DNA from: Haematomicrobium sanguinis DSM 21259 | GTDB lineage: Bacteria > Actinomycetota > Actinomycetes > Actinomycetales > Micrococcaceae | Assembly: GCF_000688395.1 (NCBI RefSeq) | Contig: NZ_JIAG01000012.1 | Coordinates: forward strand, 48,668-112,667 | Direction: 5' to 3' | DNA: 64,000 bases | Shown: piece by piece, positions 35,172 through 45,032 of the stretch | Layout of the letters: each line of letters opens with the position of its first letter | Position numbering within the stretch: position 1 is the stretch's first letter | Position numbers and translations under genes: made by a program | The notes under the pieces: generated by a model | Database searches by the model: none | Told to the model about the DNA's origin: nothing | Seen by the model: only the letters and a program-made list of their open reading frames with translations

Positions 35172-36918
35172 CGCGCACCACCACCTTTCGATATTGTTCC
35201 AACGTATCCATCAATTCCGCGTGCGGGCCCTGCGCGATCAGCCGCCCGCCGGCCACAAACGCCACCTCATCGACCTGCCCCAAAATCAGCGGTGACGCGG
35301 ACACAATGACGGTTGCCCCGCGAGCCGATCGCCGATACCCGGGCAGTCGCTCGGCAATGCGCGCCTCGGTATGCGCATCCACCGCACTGGAGGGCTCCAC
35401 CAACACCAAATTCTCGGCGTCGGAGAGCAACGCCCGCACCAAGACGAGCCGCTGCCGCTGCCCGCCCGAGAACCCGCGCCCGCGTTCAGTCACCCGATGG
35501 TCCAGGCCACCCTCGAGCCCATCCAGGATGTCCAGCGCGCTCGCCACCCGCATGGCCCCCATAATCTCGGCATCCGTGTGAGAGCCTTTCGGGTCCAGTT
35601 GGGAGCGCAAGGTCCCGGTGAATAACGACGGCGATGCCTCCGAAACCACGACGCGTTCGCGCAGTGCCGCCAGGGGAATCGAACGGAGGTCGGTTCCACC
35701 CCAGCGCACCGGCGCCTTGGCATAATCCTTGTCGCTGAAGCGACCCAGGCGCATGGCAATTTTTGCGGATTCATCGGGGACCTCGGAGACGATGGCGGTC
35801 AGCTTGCCCGGTTCAAACCGCGCACCGGTTGCCTCGTCAACCAGGGGCGCCGCATCTTCGGGGGCACCAGCGCGGCCAGAATCATCCACCAAGGGGGACA
35901 CTCGCAGAAGCTTTTGCAGTTTCTTTGCCGAGACCCGGCCCCGCAAGAACTGTTGCAAAAGCTGGGTCAAGCTCATGATCGGGTTGATTAAGAACAACGT
36001 GTACCCATACAGGGACACGAGCTGACCCACGGTGATCTCCCCGCGCAGCGCGGCAAGCGCCCCGAGCCAGGTGAACAGCACCGAAATGAGCCCGGCGACC
36101 AACACCCGGATGGCGGACATATTCGCCCACGTTGCGGCGACCTCAATGCCGCGGTCTCGCGTCAATTCGCTGCGTTCCCGGTAGCGGTCCACGAAAATGT
36201 CCTCGCCGCCAATGCCGCGCAACACTCGCAGCCCGGCGACGGTATCGGCCCCGATCGAGGTCATTTTGCCGCTGGCTTCACGCTGGGCTTCCTGCCGTTT
36301 TTGCAGGGGTTTGATCACCGCGGCGAGCGCCAGGCACGCCACCGGCACCGCGATCAAGACGGTGATACCGAGCGTGGCGGAGGTCTGCCACACCAGAAAG
36401 CTCACAAATAGCCAGCCCAAGACGGCGGAGACCAGCGAGGTCAACATGTAATAGACCTCGGCCAAACGGTAAGCGTCGTTGCCGCTCGTGGCGATGATGT
36501 CTCCGGTCGCAATTTCCTCATTGACCGCCTTGCCGGTGCCGACCACGTGATCATTGGCGACCTTCGAGGTCTTAAACGCCGCCTGCAACCACAAGCTCAC
36601 ACCGACACGGTGCCGCATGAGCGAGGTCAGAGTCGCGACCACTGCCACCAGCGCAATCCACCCCACCCAGCCGACCAGTGCCGGAAAGTTGCCGGTGGTC
36701 ACTCCTTCATCGAGGGCCCGCCCAATAAAGAACGGAAGCATTGCTTGGGAGACCATCCAGGTCAGTTCAAAAAACAGGGACAGCGCAAGCGAACCGGTCA
36801 AGCTTCGGGCCAGCCAGGCAATAAACGCGTTCTGATTCTCCAGCGGCGGAGCCGGGGGTTTGGGATAGGGAAACTGTCGCACAAACAACCATGCTAGTGA
36901 AGAAATCCGCAAAGTCAT
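35164..36918 (-). CDS. ABC exporter subunit (TMD-NBD), degenerate Walker A
   Basis: A 584-residue half-transporter and the first gene of the pair. Six helices lie in about residues 35-320. In the ATPase domain Walker A is lost: AIVSEVPDESAKI (about 370-382) replaces GxxGxGKST. The signature is intact (GFSGGQRQRLVL, near 481), and Walker B reads LVLVEPSSAVD with E preceding P. The open frame extends far upstream but the exporter-like sequence begins near MTLRISSLAWLF, so ATG 36918 is used; no clear ribosome site is seen. The SURF1 operon is divergent. Confidence 0.88.
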   Translation of the reverse strand: MTLRISSLAWLFVRQFPYPKPPAPPLENQNAFIAWLARSLTGSLALSLFFELTWMVSQAMLPFFIGRALDEGVTTGNFPALVGWVGWIALVAVVATLTSLMRHRVGVSLWLQAAFKTSKVANDHVVGTGKAVNEEIATGDIIATSGNDAYRLAEVYYMLTSLVSAVLGWLFVSFLVWQTSATLGITVLIAVPVACLALAAVIKPLQKRQEAQREASGKMTSIGADTVAGLRVLRGIGGEDIFVDRYRERSELTRDRGIEVAATWANMSAIRVLVAGLISVLFTWLGALAALRGEITVGQLVSLYGYTLFLINPIMSLTQLLQQFLRGRVSAKKLQKLLRVSPLVDDSGRAGAPEDAAPLVDEATGARFEPGKLTAIVSEVPDESAKIAMRLGRFSDKDYAKAPVRWGGTDLRSIPLAALRERVVVSEASPSLFTGTLRSQLDPKGSHTDAEIMGAMRVASALDILDGLEGGLDHRVTERGRGFSGGQRQRLVLVRALLSDAENLVLVEPSSAVDAHTEARIAERLPGYRRSARGATVIVSASPLILGQVDEVAFVAGGRLIAQGPHAELMDTLEQYRKVVVRGE

Positions 36919-37071
36919 AGAGAAATGCCAATCAGATGTGACTTTTTGGTGATGTGCGCCCGAGGCGCCTTGAGCGCGCATAGGGGGCATCGCCGTCGTT
37001 CCTTGAATTTGTGCGCAATTCCACCCCAAGCGCATTGGTCTTCGACACGGTGTAGAAGATAGGCTAGATGG

Positions 37072-37854
37072 GTGCTGCGGACCCTGCTCAAACCCAAGTG
37101 GATTGCTGTGCTCTTGCTCGCGCTCGCGGTGGCGTCCGCGTTTGTGTGGCTGAGCCAGTGGCAGTTTTCGCGCTCCAGCGAGAGCGGCGCGGCCCCCCGC
37201 GAGCAGACCGAGACCGTGCGTCCGCTCGCCGAGGTGTACCAGCCTGGCGACGCGCTCAAGCAGGGCCAAGCCGATCAGATGGTCAGTTTCGAAGGTCAAT
37301 TCACCGGCGACCAGGTGCTCATTAAAGACCGCATTCTCGAGGATAAAACCGGGTACTGGGTGGTGGACGGCGTCGCCGTCACGGGTGCTAACGCCACGAT
37401 TCCGGTGGTCCTTGGCTGGATTCCGGATGCGGCGAGCGCGCCGGAACCGGCGACCGGCGCCGTCTCGGTGACCGGAAGGCTCTTGCCGAGCGAACCGATC
37501 AGCGCGAACCATGATTTGAACACCCGCACCCAGCTGTCCACCGCGGACCTCACCAACGCGTGGGACACCCCGATGTACGCGGCGTTCATCGCCAACGCGA
37601 CGTTCACGCCAGGGGTCTCGGATGCGGTGCAGCCGGTGGTTGTCGCGCCCCAGCCGGAGGGCGGGGTGAACTGGCTGAACATTTTCTACGCGGTCGAATG
37701 GGTGGTTTTCGCGGGTTTCGCGATTTACCTGTGGTGGCGATTGGCCGCCGATGAGTACCAGCGGGAGCAGGAAGCAAAGTACGACGCCGATCCCTCCTTG
37801 GTCGGCAAGCTCACCACGAGTGCCAAGACAGAAAGCGAGAGAAGCGCGCGATGA
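37072..37854 (+). CDS. SURF1 family protein (cytochrome oxidase assembly)
   Basis: A 260-residue protein with one N-terminal helix (about 10-28), a SURF1-like domain (VSFEGQFTGDQVLIKDR, GYWVVDGV, IPVVLGW, SVTGRLLPSE) and a second helix near 205-222 after NWLNIFYAVEW. SURF1 proteins assist heme a insertion into cytochrome c oxidase, suggesting aerobic respiration. GTG start. It overlaps the DUF3817 gene by 4 bp. Confidence 0.9.
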   Translation: MLRTLLKPKWIAVLLLALAVASAFVWLSQWQFSRSSESGAAPREQTETVRPLAEVYQPGDALKQGQADQMVSFEGQFTGDQVLIKDRILEDKTGYWVVDGVAVTGANATIPVVLGWIPDAASAPEPATGAVSVTGRLLPSEPISANHDLNTRTQLSTADLTNAWDTPMYAAFIANATFTPGVSDAVQPVVVAPQPEGGVNWLNIFYAVEWVVFAGFAIYLWWRLAADEYQREQEAKYDADPSLVGKLTTSAKTESERSAR

Positions 37855-38372
37855 GTAACCTTGAGGCCGCCGGTGCGCGGGCACCGCAACACAAGTTTGG
37901 CGGCACGATCGAACAAATCAGGGGCCGACTGGCCTTCTATAAGGTGATGAGTTGGATCACCGGCACCATGTTATTGCTGCTGTGCGCCGAAATGATTTTG
38001 AAGTATGTGTTCAACGCGTATCTGTTCCTGGGCGGCACCGTGGCCGCGACCGGTGAGCCGTTCGGCGCCGGGTTTGGTCTGGCCGATCCGCTCTACCAGG
38101 CGCCATGGCAATCGGTCATGGGTGACTTGCCCGAGGTGGCTGGAGGGTTCAATCTCTCGGTGGCGGTGCTCATTGTGCACGGCTGGTGCTACGTGGTGTA
38201 CCTGTTGGCGGACTTCCGGCTGTGGTCGGTGATGCGCTGGCCGTTCAAGCGCTTCTTGCTGATTGCTCTTGGCGGCGTGGTGCCGTTGCTCTCCTTCATT
38301 ATGGAGCGTTCGGTGCACAAGGACGTTGAAGAAATCGTGGCCGCGAACCCCCAGGCCGCCCGCCGCTACTAG
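37851..38372 (+). CDS. DUF3817 membrane protein
   Basis: A 173-residue protein with three or four helices and the DUF3817 pattern (YKVMSWITGTMLLLLCAEM, LIVHGWCYVVYLLADFRLW, PFKRFLLIALGGVVPLLSF). The family is common in actinobacteria between SURF1 and guaA and has no known function. Translationally coupled to SURF1 by ATGA overlap. Confidence 0.9.
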   Translation: MSNLEAAGARAPQHKFGGTIEQIRGRLAFYKVMSWITGTMLLLLCAEMILKYVFNAYLFLGGTVAATGEPFGAGFGLADPLYQAPWQSVMGDLPEVAGGFNLSVAVLIVHGWCYVVYLLADFRLWSVMRWPFKRFLLIALGGVVPLLSFIMERSVHKDVEEIVAANPQAARRY

Positions 38373-38402
38373 AGCGCGCCCCAAGGAAGGTAACCTACTT
38401 TT

Positions 38403-39992
38403 ATGAGCCAAACCCTCCCCGTCGATACCGAGCACCAGCGCGTTCTGGTGGTGGATTACGGCGCACAGTATGCGCAGCTCATCGCCCGCCGGGTGCGTGA
38501 GGCCGGAATTTACTCCGAGATTGTTCCGCACACCATGTCTACCGCGGACATGCTCGCGAAGAATCCGGCGGCAATCATTCTTTCCGGCGGCCCGTCCTCG
38601 GTATACGCCGAGGGTGCGCCCAGCGTGGAAGCGGAGCTGTTTGAGGCGGGTGTGCCGGTCATGGGCATCTGCTACGGGTTTCAGGCCATGGCTCAAGCCT
38701 TGGGCGGGACGGTCGCGCAGACCGGGCTACGCGAGTACGGTTCCACATCGGTGCGTGCCGTCGGCGAGCCGCGCTCGATTCTCGGCGGGGTTCGTGAAGA
38801 CCACCAAGCCTGGATGAGCCACGGGGACAGCGTTTCCCAAGCTCCCGAAGGGTTTGAGGTTTTGGCTGTCTCTGAGGGTGCACCGGTTGCCGCGTTTGCC
38901 GATGAATCCCGCCGGCTCTTTGGTGTGCAGTGGCACCCGGAAGTGAAGCACTCCGAGTACGGTCAAGACATTCTGAAGAATTTCCTCTACCAGGGTGCCG
39001 GGCTCACCCCGGATTGGAACGCCGGCAATATCGTCGAGGAGCAGGTGGAGCGCATTCGCGCCCAGGTCGGAACGGGGCGCGTGATTTGCGGGCTGTCCGG
39101 GGGAGTGGACTCCGCCGTGGCTGCCGCCTTGGTGCAGCGCGCGGTGGGCGATCAGCTGACCTGTGTGTTTGTGGATCACGGCTTGTTGCGCGAAGGCGAG
39201 GCCGAGCAGGTGGAACGCGATTTTGTGGCGGCCACCGGCGCCGACCTCTATGTCGCCAAGGACGCGGATATTTTCTTGAAGGCGCTCGAGGGTGTGAGCG
39301 ATCCGGAAGAGAAGCGCAAGATTATTGGCCGCGAGTTTATTCGTTCCTTTGAGGCGGCCGAGCGCGCCATCTTGGAACGCGCCGCCGCAGAGGGCGAGCC
39401 GATCAAGTTCCTGGTCCAAGGGACGTTGTACCCGGACGTGGTCGAGTCCGGTGGCGGCGAGGGTGCCGCCAACATTAAGAGCCACCACAATGTGGGCGGT
39501 CTGCCCGAGGACTTGCAGTTCGAATTAGTGGAACCGTTGCGTGCACTGTTCAAGGATGAGGTGCGTGCGGTGGGAGCAGAACTTGGTTTGCCTGCCGAAA
39601 TCGTGGGCCGCCAGCCGTTCCCCGGCCCGGGACTTGGTATTCGCATTGTGGGCGAGGTGACCGAGGACCGCTTGACCTTGCTTCGCAAAGCGGACGCCAT
39701 TGCCCGCGCCGAGCTGACCGCATCCGGGTTGGATTCCAGCGTGTGGCAAATGCCCGTGGTGTTGCTCGCCGATGTGCGCAGTGTCGGTGTGCAGGGTGAC
39801 GGGCGCACCTACGGTCACCCCATTGTGTTGCGGCCGGTTTCCAGCGAGGATGCGATGACCGCGGACTGGTCGCGCTTGCCGTATGAGTTGCTCGCACGCA
39901 TCTCGAACCGGATCACGAATGAAGTGGATGGCGTTAACCGGGTGGTGCTGGACGTGACCAGCAAGCCGCCTGGAACCATTGAATGGGAGTAG
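38403..39992 (+). CDS. guaA: GMP synthase (glutamine-hydrolysing)
   Basis: A 529-residue enzyme converting XMP to GMP. The N-terminal glutamine amidotransferase has the nucleophile in [10 protein letters not shown] and its His-Glu pair in VQWHPEV; the ATP pyrophosphatase domain has [12 protein letters not shown] near residue 230, and the C-terminal dimerisation domain ends PPGTIEWE. Preceded by AAGGAAGG. It completes the GMP branch with guaB. Confidence 0.98.
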   Translation: MSQTLPVDTEHQRVLVVDYGAQYAQLIARRVREAGIYSEIVPHTMSTADMLAKNPAAIILSGGPSSVYAEGAPSVEAELFEAGVPVMGICYGFQAMAQALGGTVAQTGLREYGSTSVRAVGEPRSILGGVREDHQAWMSHGDSVSQAPEGFEVLAVSEGAPVAAFADESRRLFGVQWHPEVKHSEYGQDILKNFLYQGAGLTPDWNAGNIVEEQVERIRAQVGTGRVICGLSGGVDSAVAAALVQRAVGDQLTCVFVDHGLLREGEAEQVERDFVAATGADLYVAKDADIFLKALEGVSDPEEKRKIIGREFIRSFEAAERAILERAAAEGEPIKFLVQGTLYPDVVESGGGEGAANIKSHHNVGGLPEDLQFELVEPLRALFKDEVRAVGAELGLPAEIVGRQPFPGPGLGIRIVGEVTEDRLTLLRKADAIARAELTASGLDSSVWQMPVVLLADVRSVGVQGDGRTYGHPIVLRPVSSEDAMTADWSRLPYELLARISNRITNEVDGVNRVVLDVTSKPPGTIEWE

Positions 39993-40061
39993 CCACCCGA
40001 TTTTGAGCGGTCAACCGTGTAATTGCGGTAGTTCCCAGGTTTGATCGGCTAGTTTTGACGT

Positions 40062-43000
40062 ATGCCACGATGGTCCCGTTCTGCTAAAGATTCAGATGCA
40101 ACAGCTGAATCCACCCCCAAAAAGACGGCGACTGGCGAGAAGCGAAACGATACCGATTTTGCCCAGTGGATCGACTCGCTTCCTTCCAGCGCGCCGACTC
40201 AGCCTCATGCCGCCACGCTCGTGCACTTTGCGCCGGACCGTAGCAGCGCATTGGATCTCTCGCAGGCAAACCCTTCTGGACTCACCCAACTGCTCTCCGG
40301 GCGCCGCACCCGCCTCTCGACGCTCCTTTTGGACGCAGACGCCTTTTCCCGCGCCGCGCCGGCCGCGCGGAATGTGGAGCGCAAGATTCGCGAACTGCGC
40401 GAGGACCGGGGCATTAACAGCGGATACCTTGCCGCGGGAACTCTGGAGTGGACCGAGCGCACCGATGAGGGCGAAGAGTCCTTCCGGGCACCCGTTTTAC
40501 TGGTTCCGCTCTCGGTGACAAGCCATGAATCCGGCAATGACTTCGATGTCCAACTCACCGGCAGCGCCCAGCTCAACCCTGCGCTGGAACGGGCTATTCC
40601 TGCTATTGCGCAGGCCAATAAAACGTCATCCATTGCCGCTCTGGCATATTTCACGGCACGTCTCGATCCGACTCCGGCCATTGATCGGGTGCGTAACGTG
40701 TTGCTCAATCATGAGGAATATGTCGTCAAATCGGGGCTCTCCATTTCCAGCTTCGCCACCTTTAAGCCGCTGGGCGAGGACGCGATGGTGCGGCCCACGC
40801 ACCCGGTCATATCCAAGGTGTTTGCCGCGACAAGCCCCGCAGCACATGCGCGGCCCGGTGCAAAAGAGGCCGGGGTGCCCTCTCCCGCCGATCACGCCCA
40901 GGCGTCTCGGGCTCGGGTCGAAGCGGTGGACGAGCGCGACCCCGAGACCGAGAATCTTGTCGTTGATGCCGATAGCTCCCAACAGGAAGCCATTGACCGG
41001 ATAGCCGCGGGCGAGTCCCTCATCGTCGAGGGCCCACCGGGTACCGGGCTTACCCAAACGGCCGTCAATGCGCTCGCGGCACTCGCAGACCAGGGCAAGC
41101 GCGTTCTCTTGGTGGCCGAGAACTCTAGTAGCCTCGCCGATATTAGCGCGCGGCTGGACACGGTCGGTTTGAAATCGCTCATGCTCCCCAGTTCTGCCGC
41201 GCGCGAGGCGCAGAGCCTGCGCGAGGCCTTGGTCGCGGCGTTGCGTCGCAATGAATCGGCGACACCGGTCGATTCCGGCTCTCTCTATGACACCCTGCGC
41301 GAAACCCGGCACAAACTGCGCGATCACGTGCAATCGCTGCACAATGTGCGCGCCCGCTGGGGTGCCTCTCCGTACCAGGCCATGCAGTCGCTGGCCAGGC
41401 TGACCTCGTTGGACCCGGCACCGGCAACCACCGTCCGTTTGCGCCGGAGCGTGTTGGATGCCTTAGCCACTCGGGACAGCGCGGTGGCACAATTGGAGCG
41501 CGCCGCAGAACTTGGCACGTTTACCGCCGAGGCTACCCAGAGTCCCTGGCACGGTGCTCGCTTGGGCAACCGCAAGCAAGCCGATGACGCCCTCGCTCTG
41601 GCGCGATCCCTGAATAAGGGGCTGCCCCCACTAATCACGAGCCTCAACGCGGTTGCGGAGTTTTCGCAGATAGCGCCCCCGGAAGGACTGGTGGCCTGGA
41701 CCAATGTCCTGGAATTGCTGGTCTCCATCCGCGCGAGCCTCGATAAGTTCAAACCAGACATTTTTGACCGCCCGGTAACAGATCTGATCTCCGCGACGGC
41801 CCCGAATTCATGGCGACGGGAGAACTCGGTCGAGATGAGTTCGATGACCCGTTCGCGACTGCGCCGCGTGGCAAAGGACTATATTCGACCGGGCGTGCAT
41901 ATCGATGACCTGCACAATTCTCTGGTGGAGGTGGGCCGTCAGCGTGACGAATGGGCGCAGATCGCCGCGAGCCAGCGCCATCCTGCGGTACCTGCAGGCC
42001 TGGCCGATACAAATCTGCGCTTTATGGCGGTGTTCGAGGACGCCAAGAATTTGCAAGAGCTCCTGCGCGGATCCGAACGCGGGTCCGGGCTCTTGCAGAT
42101 GCCGTTGGATCAATTGCAGGACTTTGTTCGCCAGTTGAGCGATTCCAAAGAGTCGTTGTCGAAGCTTCCCGAACAAACCCTTATTGTGGAGCAATTGCGC
42201 ACCCTGGGGTTGGATGAGTTGATTGAAGACCTCGGCGCCCGCCACGTGGACAAGAGCGCGGTCCGGGATGAACTGGAGTTGGCCTGGTGGCAGTCGGCGC
42301 TGGAAGCGATGATTTCCGGTGACGATTTCCTGGCCATGTCAGACGGCCCGAGCCTGCGCACCCTGGAAGCCGAATACCGTCTTGCCGATGCCGCGCACAT
42401 TGCGTCAGGTGCTCGCAGAGTGGCCCAACGAATTTCAACTCGATGGAAGGAGGGCATCGCCGCGGACAAAAAGGGCGCCAACGCACTGCGGGATGCGATC
42501 CGGGACCCGGAACTCTCCTTCCAGCGTTACCTTGACCAATCTCCTGAACTCATTGCCGCACTGACTCCGGTCATTGCCATGAGTCCGTATGAGGTAGCAC
42601 AACTCTTTGATTCACAGGAGCGATTCGATGCCCTGGTGGTGCTGGACGCTGCCGGAACCGATCTCGCCACCCTCATGCCCGCCATCGGCCGCGCGAAACA
42701 ACTTGTTCTTTTAGGCGACTCGACCTCGCAATCCACCCGTCCCTTTACCGTGGTGCCCGGCTCTGAAGTTAGTCGAAGCGCAGAACGGATTCCGAGTGCG
42801 ATCGATGCTACGGCAACGGTGCTACCTCGCGTGCGTTTGGATCACGTCTATCGGAGCGTGGATGAGGGTTTCAGTTCTTGGCTAGGCGACAAGGCCTACA
42901 GCGAAACTCTTAAGGTGCTGAGTCCCGCACGTGCTCTTGGCAGTCATCCCCGGGGCGTCAGCATCGAATATGTGGCAGAGGGAACCGGGATGCCTTCTGC

Positions 43001-44234
43001 TGAACAAGACGCCGTTGAAACATCCGCGGCAGAGGTAGCCCGGTCGGTGGAACTGGTGGTGGAGCACATCCGCTTGCGGCCGCAAAATTCGTTGGCGGTG
43101 GTCAGCGCGAGTGCAAAACATGCTGCGGAAATTGAGCGGGCGGTGCGTGCGCGTGCGGAAAGCCAGCCAGATGTCGCCGCGTTCATCTCCCGTAGCGATG
43201 AGCCGTTTGTGGTCGTCTCTGCGGACCGTTCGCCACAGTTGGTCCGGGACTGTGTCATCGTGTCCGTAGGCTACGCGCGGACTCCGCATGGCCGCGCCCT
43301 GCATGACTTCGGCCCATTGTCGGCCAGCGGTGGGCGGCAAGCGTTTGTCAATATGGTCACGAGATCTCGGTATCTCATGCACATCCTCACAAGTATCCTG
43401 CCCGAGCACTTGGAACCCTCGCGGTTGAGCGAGGGGGCGCTCATGCTCTATGACCTGATGGAAACCTTGCTAGAGAGCCCGGCTCCTCGAAGCACAGACG
43501 CGTCAATTAATGACCCCCTAGTTGCGGACCTGATGGATCGCATGCGCGCCCACGGGGTGATCGTCCGGCATGATATCGATCCGCAGATTGACGCTTCCGC
43601 CGCGATGGCACCCGTGCCCGGCGAGGACAATGCGGTTGCGGTCCGTCCGTTGGCCATGGTCTCTGACGGCACCTCGCGCTATGCCGCACTGTCCGTGCGT
43701 GAGCGGAGCCGTTTGCGGCCGCAGCAGCTAGAGAAGCTCGGCTGGCGCTATGTGCCGCTGTGGACCATCGAGGTATTCACCGACCCCGCTGGGCTGGCTA
43801 AGCAACTGGCGAAACTCGCGACACCCCAAACGCCCAGCGATCCGGAGGCGGTGACGGCGGCGACGGCGACACGCAATCAGCCTGCCGCGCCCCAGGTCGC
43901 CACGGAAAGCGCTCAGGTTTCGGGGAGCGAACCGGCTGCGGCCGAGAGTCCGCTGGTTTCGCTCAATGGACCGGGGATGGACCCCGCCGCGGAAGCGCCG
44001 GGTGAGGATTCCTCCACCGACGTACCGAGTCCACGGCCCTCGGTTCCGCTCTCCCGCAGAGATGCGCGGGGAAGCGAGGCCGCGAATAAGCCGCGGCATC
44101 GCTTCAATTTGCGATCCGAAGACTCCGTCATCCCGAAACTCGCCAAAGAGGATGATCCCGAGTCGTGGGGTGAGCGGCGCGGGGCGGATCGCGACCAGTG
44201 GATTCGGGACCAGAAACCACCGCACCACTCCTAA
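40062..44234 (+). CDS. DUF4011-type helicase/nuclease-like protein with degenerate motifs
   Basis: A 1390-residue protein. Residues about 40-270 match the DUF4011 layout (IRELREDRGINSGYLAAGTL, RAPVLLVPLSV, FATFKPLGEDAM). An SF1-like ATPase core follows: the Walker A position reads VEGPPGTGLTQTAVN (near 325), with Leu for the essential Lys, and the Walker B position reads VVLDAAGTD (near 861) for DEASQ. A long helical insert separates them. Residues about 1145-1260 resemble the C-terminal restriction-endonuclease-like domain (RSRLRPQQLEKLGWRYVPLW) but with poor catalytic residues. A disordered tail of 130 residues follows. Likely an inactive, scaffolding or regulatory relative. Confidence 0.78.
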   Translation: MPRWSRSAKDSDATAESTPKKTATGEKRNDTDFAQWIDSLPSSAPTQPHAATLVHFAPDRSSALDLSQANPSGLTQLLSGRRTRLSTLLLDADAFSRAAPAARNVERKIRELREDRGINSGYLAAGTLEWTERTDEGEESFRAPVLLVPLSVTSHESGNDFDVQLTGSAQLNPALERAIPAIAQANKTSSIAALAYFTARLDPTPAIDRVRNVLLNHEEYVVKSGLSISSFATFKPLGEDAMVRPTHPVISKVFAATSPAAHARPGAKEAGVPSPADHAQASRARVEAVDERDPETENLVVDADSSQQEAIDRIAAGESLIVEGPPGTGLTQTAVNALAALADQGKRVLLVAENSSSLADISARLDTVGLKSLMLPSSAAREAQSLREALVAALRRNESATPVDSGSLYDTLRETRHKLRDHVQSLHNVRARWGASPYQAMQSLARLTSLDPAPATTVRLRRSVLDALATRDSAVAQLERAAELGTFTAEATQSPWHGARLGNRKQADDALALARSLNKGLPPLITSLNAVAEFSQIAPPEGLVAWTNVLELLVSIRASLDKFKPDIFDRPVTDLISATAPNSWRRENSVEMSSMTRSRLRRVAKDYIRPGVHIDDLHNSLVEVGRQRDEWAQIAASQRHPAVPAGLADTNLRFMAVFEDAKNLQELLRGSERGSGLLQMPLDQLQDFVRQLSDSKESLSKLPEQTLIVEQLRTLGLDELIEDLGARHVDKSAVRDELELAWWQSALEAMISGDDFLAMSDGPSLRTLEAEYRLADAAHIASGARRVAQRISTRWKEGIAADKKGANALRDAIRDPELSFQRYLDQSPELIAALTPVIAMSPYEVAQLFDSQERFDALVVLDAAGTDLATLMPAIGRAKQLVLLGDSTSQSTRPFTVVPGSEVSRSAERIPSAIDATATVLPRVRLDHVYRSVDEGFSSWLGDKAYSETLKVLSPARALGSHPRGVSIEYVAEGTGMPSAEQDAVETSAAEVARSVELVVEHIRLRPQNSLAVVSASAKHAAEIERAVRARAESQPDVAAFISRSDEPFVVVSADRSPQLVRDCVIVSVGYARTPHGRALHDFGPLSASGGRQAFVNMVTRSRYLMHILTSILPEHLEPSRLSEGALMLYDLMETLLESPAPRSTDASINDPLVADLMDRMRAHGVIVRHDIDPQIDASAAMAPVPGEDNAVAVRPLAMVSDGTSRYAALSVRERSRLRPQQLEKLGWRYVPLWTIEVFTDPAGLAKQLAKLATPQTPSDPEAVTAATATRNQPAAPQVATESAQVSGSEPAAAESPLVSLNGPGMDPAAEAPGEDSSTDVPSPRPSVPLSRRDARGSEAANKPRHRFNLRSEDSVIPKLAKEDDPESWGERRGADRDQWIRDQKPPHHS

Positions 44235-44899
44235 CCGGTCAGCACAAGCTGGATCTGTGCGGCCAATGACAACGCTGACACGGCGGCAGATTCCTCCTGC
44301 TTGACCGCAAGCACCACCAATCCCGGTTCTTGTTGCGCGTTCAAGATGCCCGGGTCCGCGCTGGATTCTATCCATAGAACGGTCGCGCCGGACGCGGTGA
44401 GTACGGCGGAATCAGCATCGGGTGTTCCGCCCTCTTGCAGGCGGTAAATATCCACTCGGGCGCCCTCGCGCAAGAGCGGGAGAATCTTGGGGTCGGTCGG
44501 AGTCACCGGCACGGCAACAATTCCTGGGCCCAGAGCGTCCATGAAACCAGGGCCGACGAGCGTTGATTCAGCGATGACGCCTCCTGCAGAGACCGTGCTT
44601 GCAAGCCGCTTTCCCACCAGAGCGTCGGCGTTTTGAGTTGCACCCTCTGGCACGAGTCCACGCGCCACGGACTCGAGCCGCACATCTCCTGGCTGGATCA
44701 CGTTTCCGGCCCGGAGCGGTCTTGCCGCAACGGCAACCGACTCAGTGGCGACGGGACTGGGAATGAGGGCCTGAACGGTCATAGCGACGGCCGCGCAGAG
44801 CAGTATCGCGACGGTAAATCGGCGATGCGTGGTGATCCAGTGCCGAATTCGGTTCCACAAGCTGGGGCCGCGCCGTGTCGGTGTCTGAGTGCGTTTCAT
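44231..44899 (-). CDS. SAF domain protein (CpaB/FlgA-like)
   Basis: A 222-residue protein: one helix near residues 23-45, then a SAF domain (VAARPLRAGNVIQPGDVRLE, GKRLASTVSAGGVI) and a C-terminal region like RcpC/CpaB. Such proteins assist pilus or cell-surface assembly; in actinobacteria they are encoded beside FmdB and 5-FCL, as here. ATG 44899 is chosen; the upstream extension is a low-complexity shadow of the FmdB tail. It overlaps the convergent DUF4011 gene by 4 bp. Confidence 0.82.
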   Translation of the reverse strand: MKRTQTPTRRGPSLWNRIRHWITTHRRFTVAILLCAAVAMTVQALIPSPVATESVAVAARPLRAGNVIQPGDVRLESVARGLVPEGATQNADALVGKRLASTVSAGGVIAESTLVGPGFMDALGPGIVAVPVTPTDPKILPLLREGARVDIYRLQEGGTPDADSAVLTASGATVLWIESSADPGILNAQQEPGLVVLAVKQEESAAVSALSLAAQIQLVLTG

Positions 44900-44950
44900 G
44901 GCCCCACAGTAGAACGACCCCGCATGGATGCGAGGGCGAAAACCGCGAAC

Positions 44951-44959
44951 TGTGGATAA
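44951..44959 (-). promoter_or_regulatory. TTATCCACA motif upstream of the SAF gene
   Basis: The minus strand reads CGTTATCCACAGTTCG, 51 bp before the SAF gene start. It is the fourth TTATCCACA in the window and the only one not beside a DUF559-type gene. Confidence 0.45.
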
Positions 44960-45032
44960 CGTCGCGGCGATTCGCTGCCTGTGGAGGAACAGCGTCGCCC
45001 GGCCGAAACAGGCTGTAACCAGGTGGAACGCG

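Noticed and set aside
36919..37884. N-terminal extension of the ABC exporter subunit
   Set aside because: The upstream frame is antisense to the SURF1 gene and has no ABC-like sequence; the protein begins near 36918.
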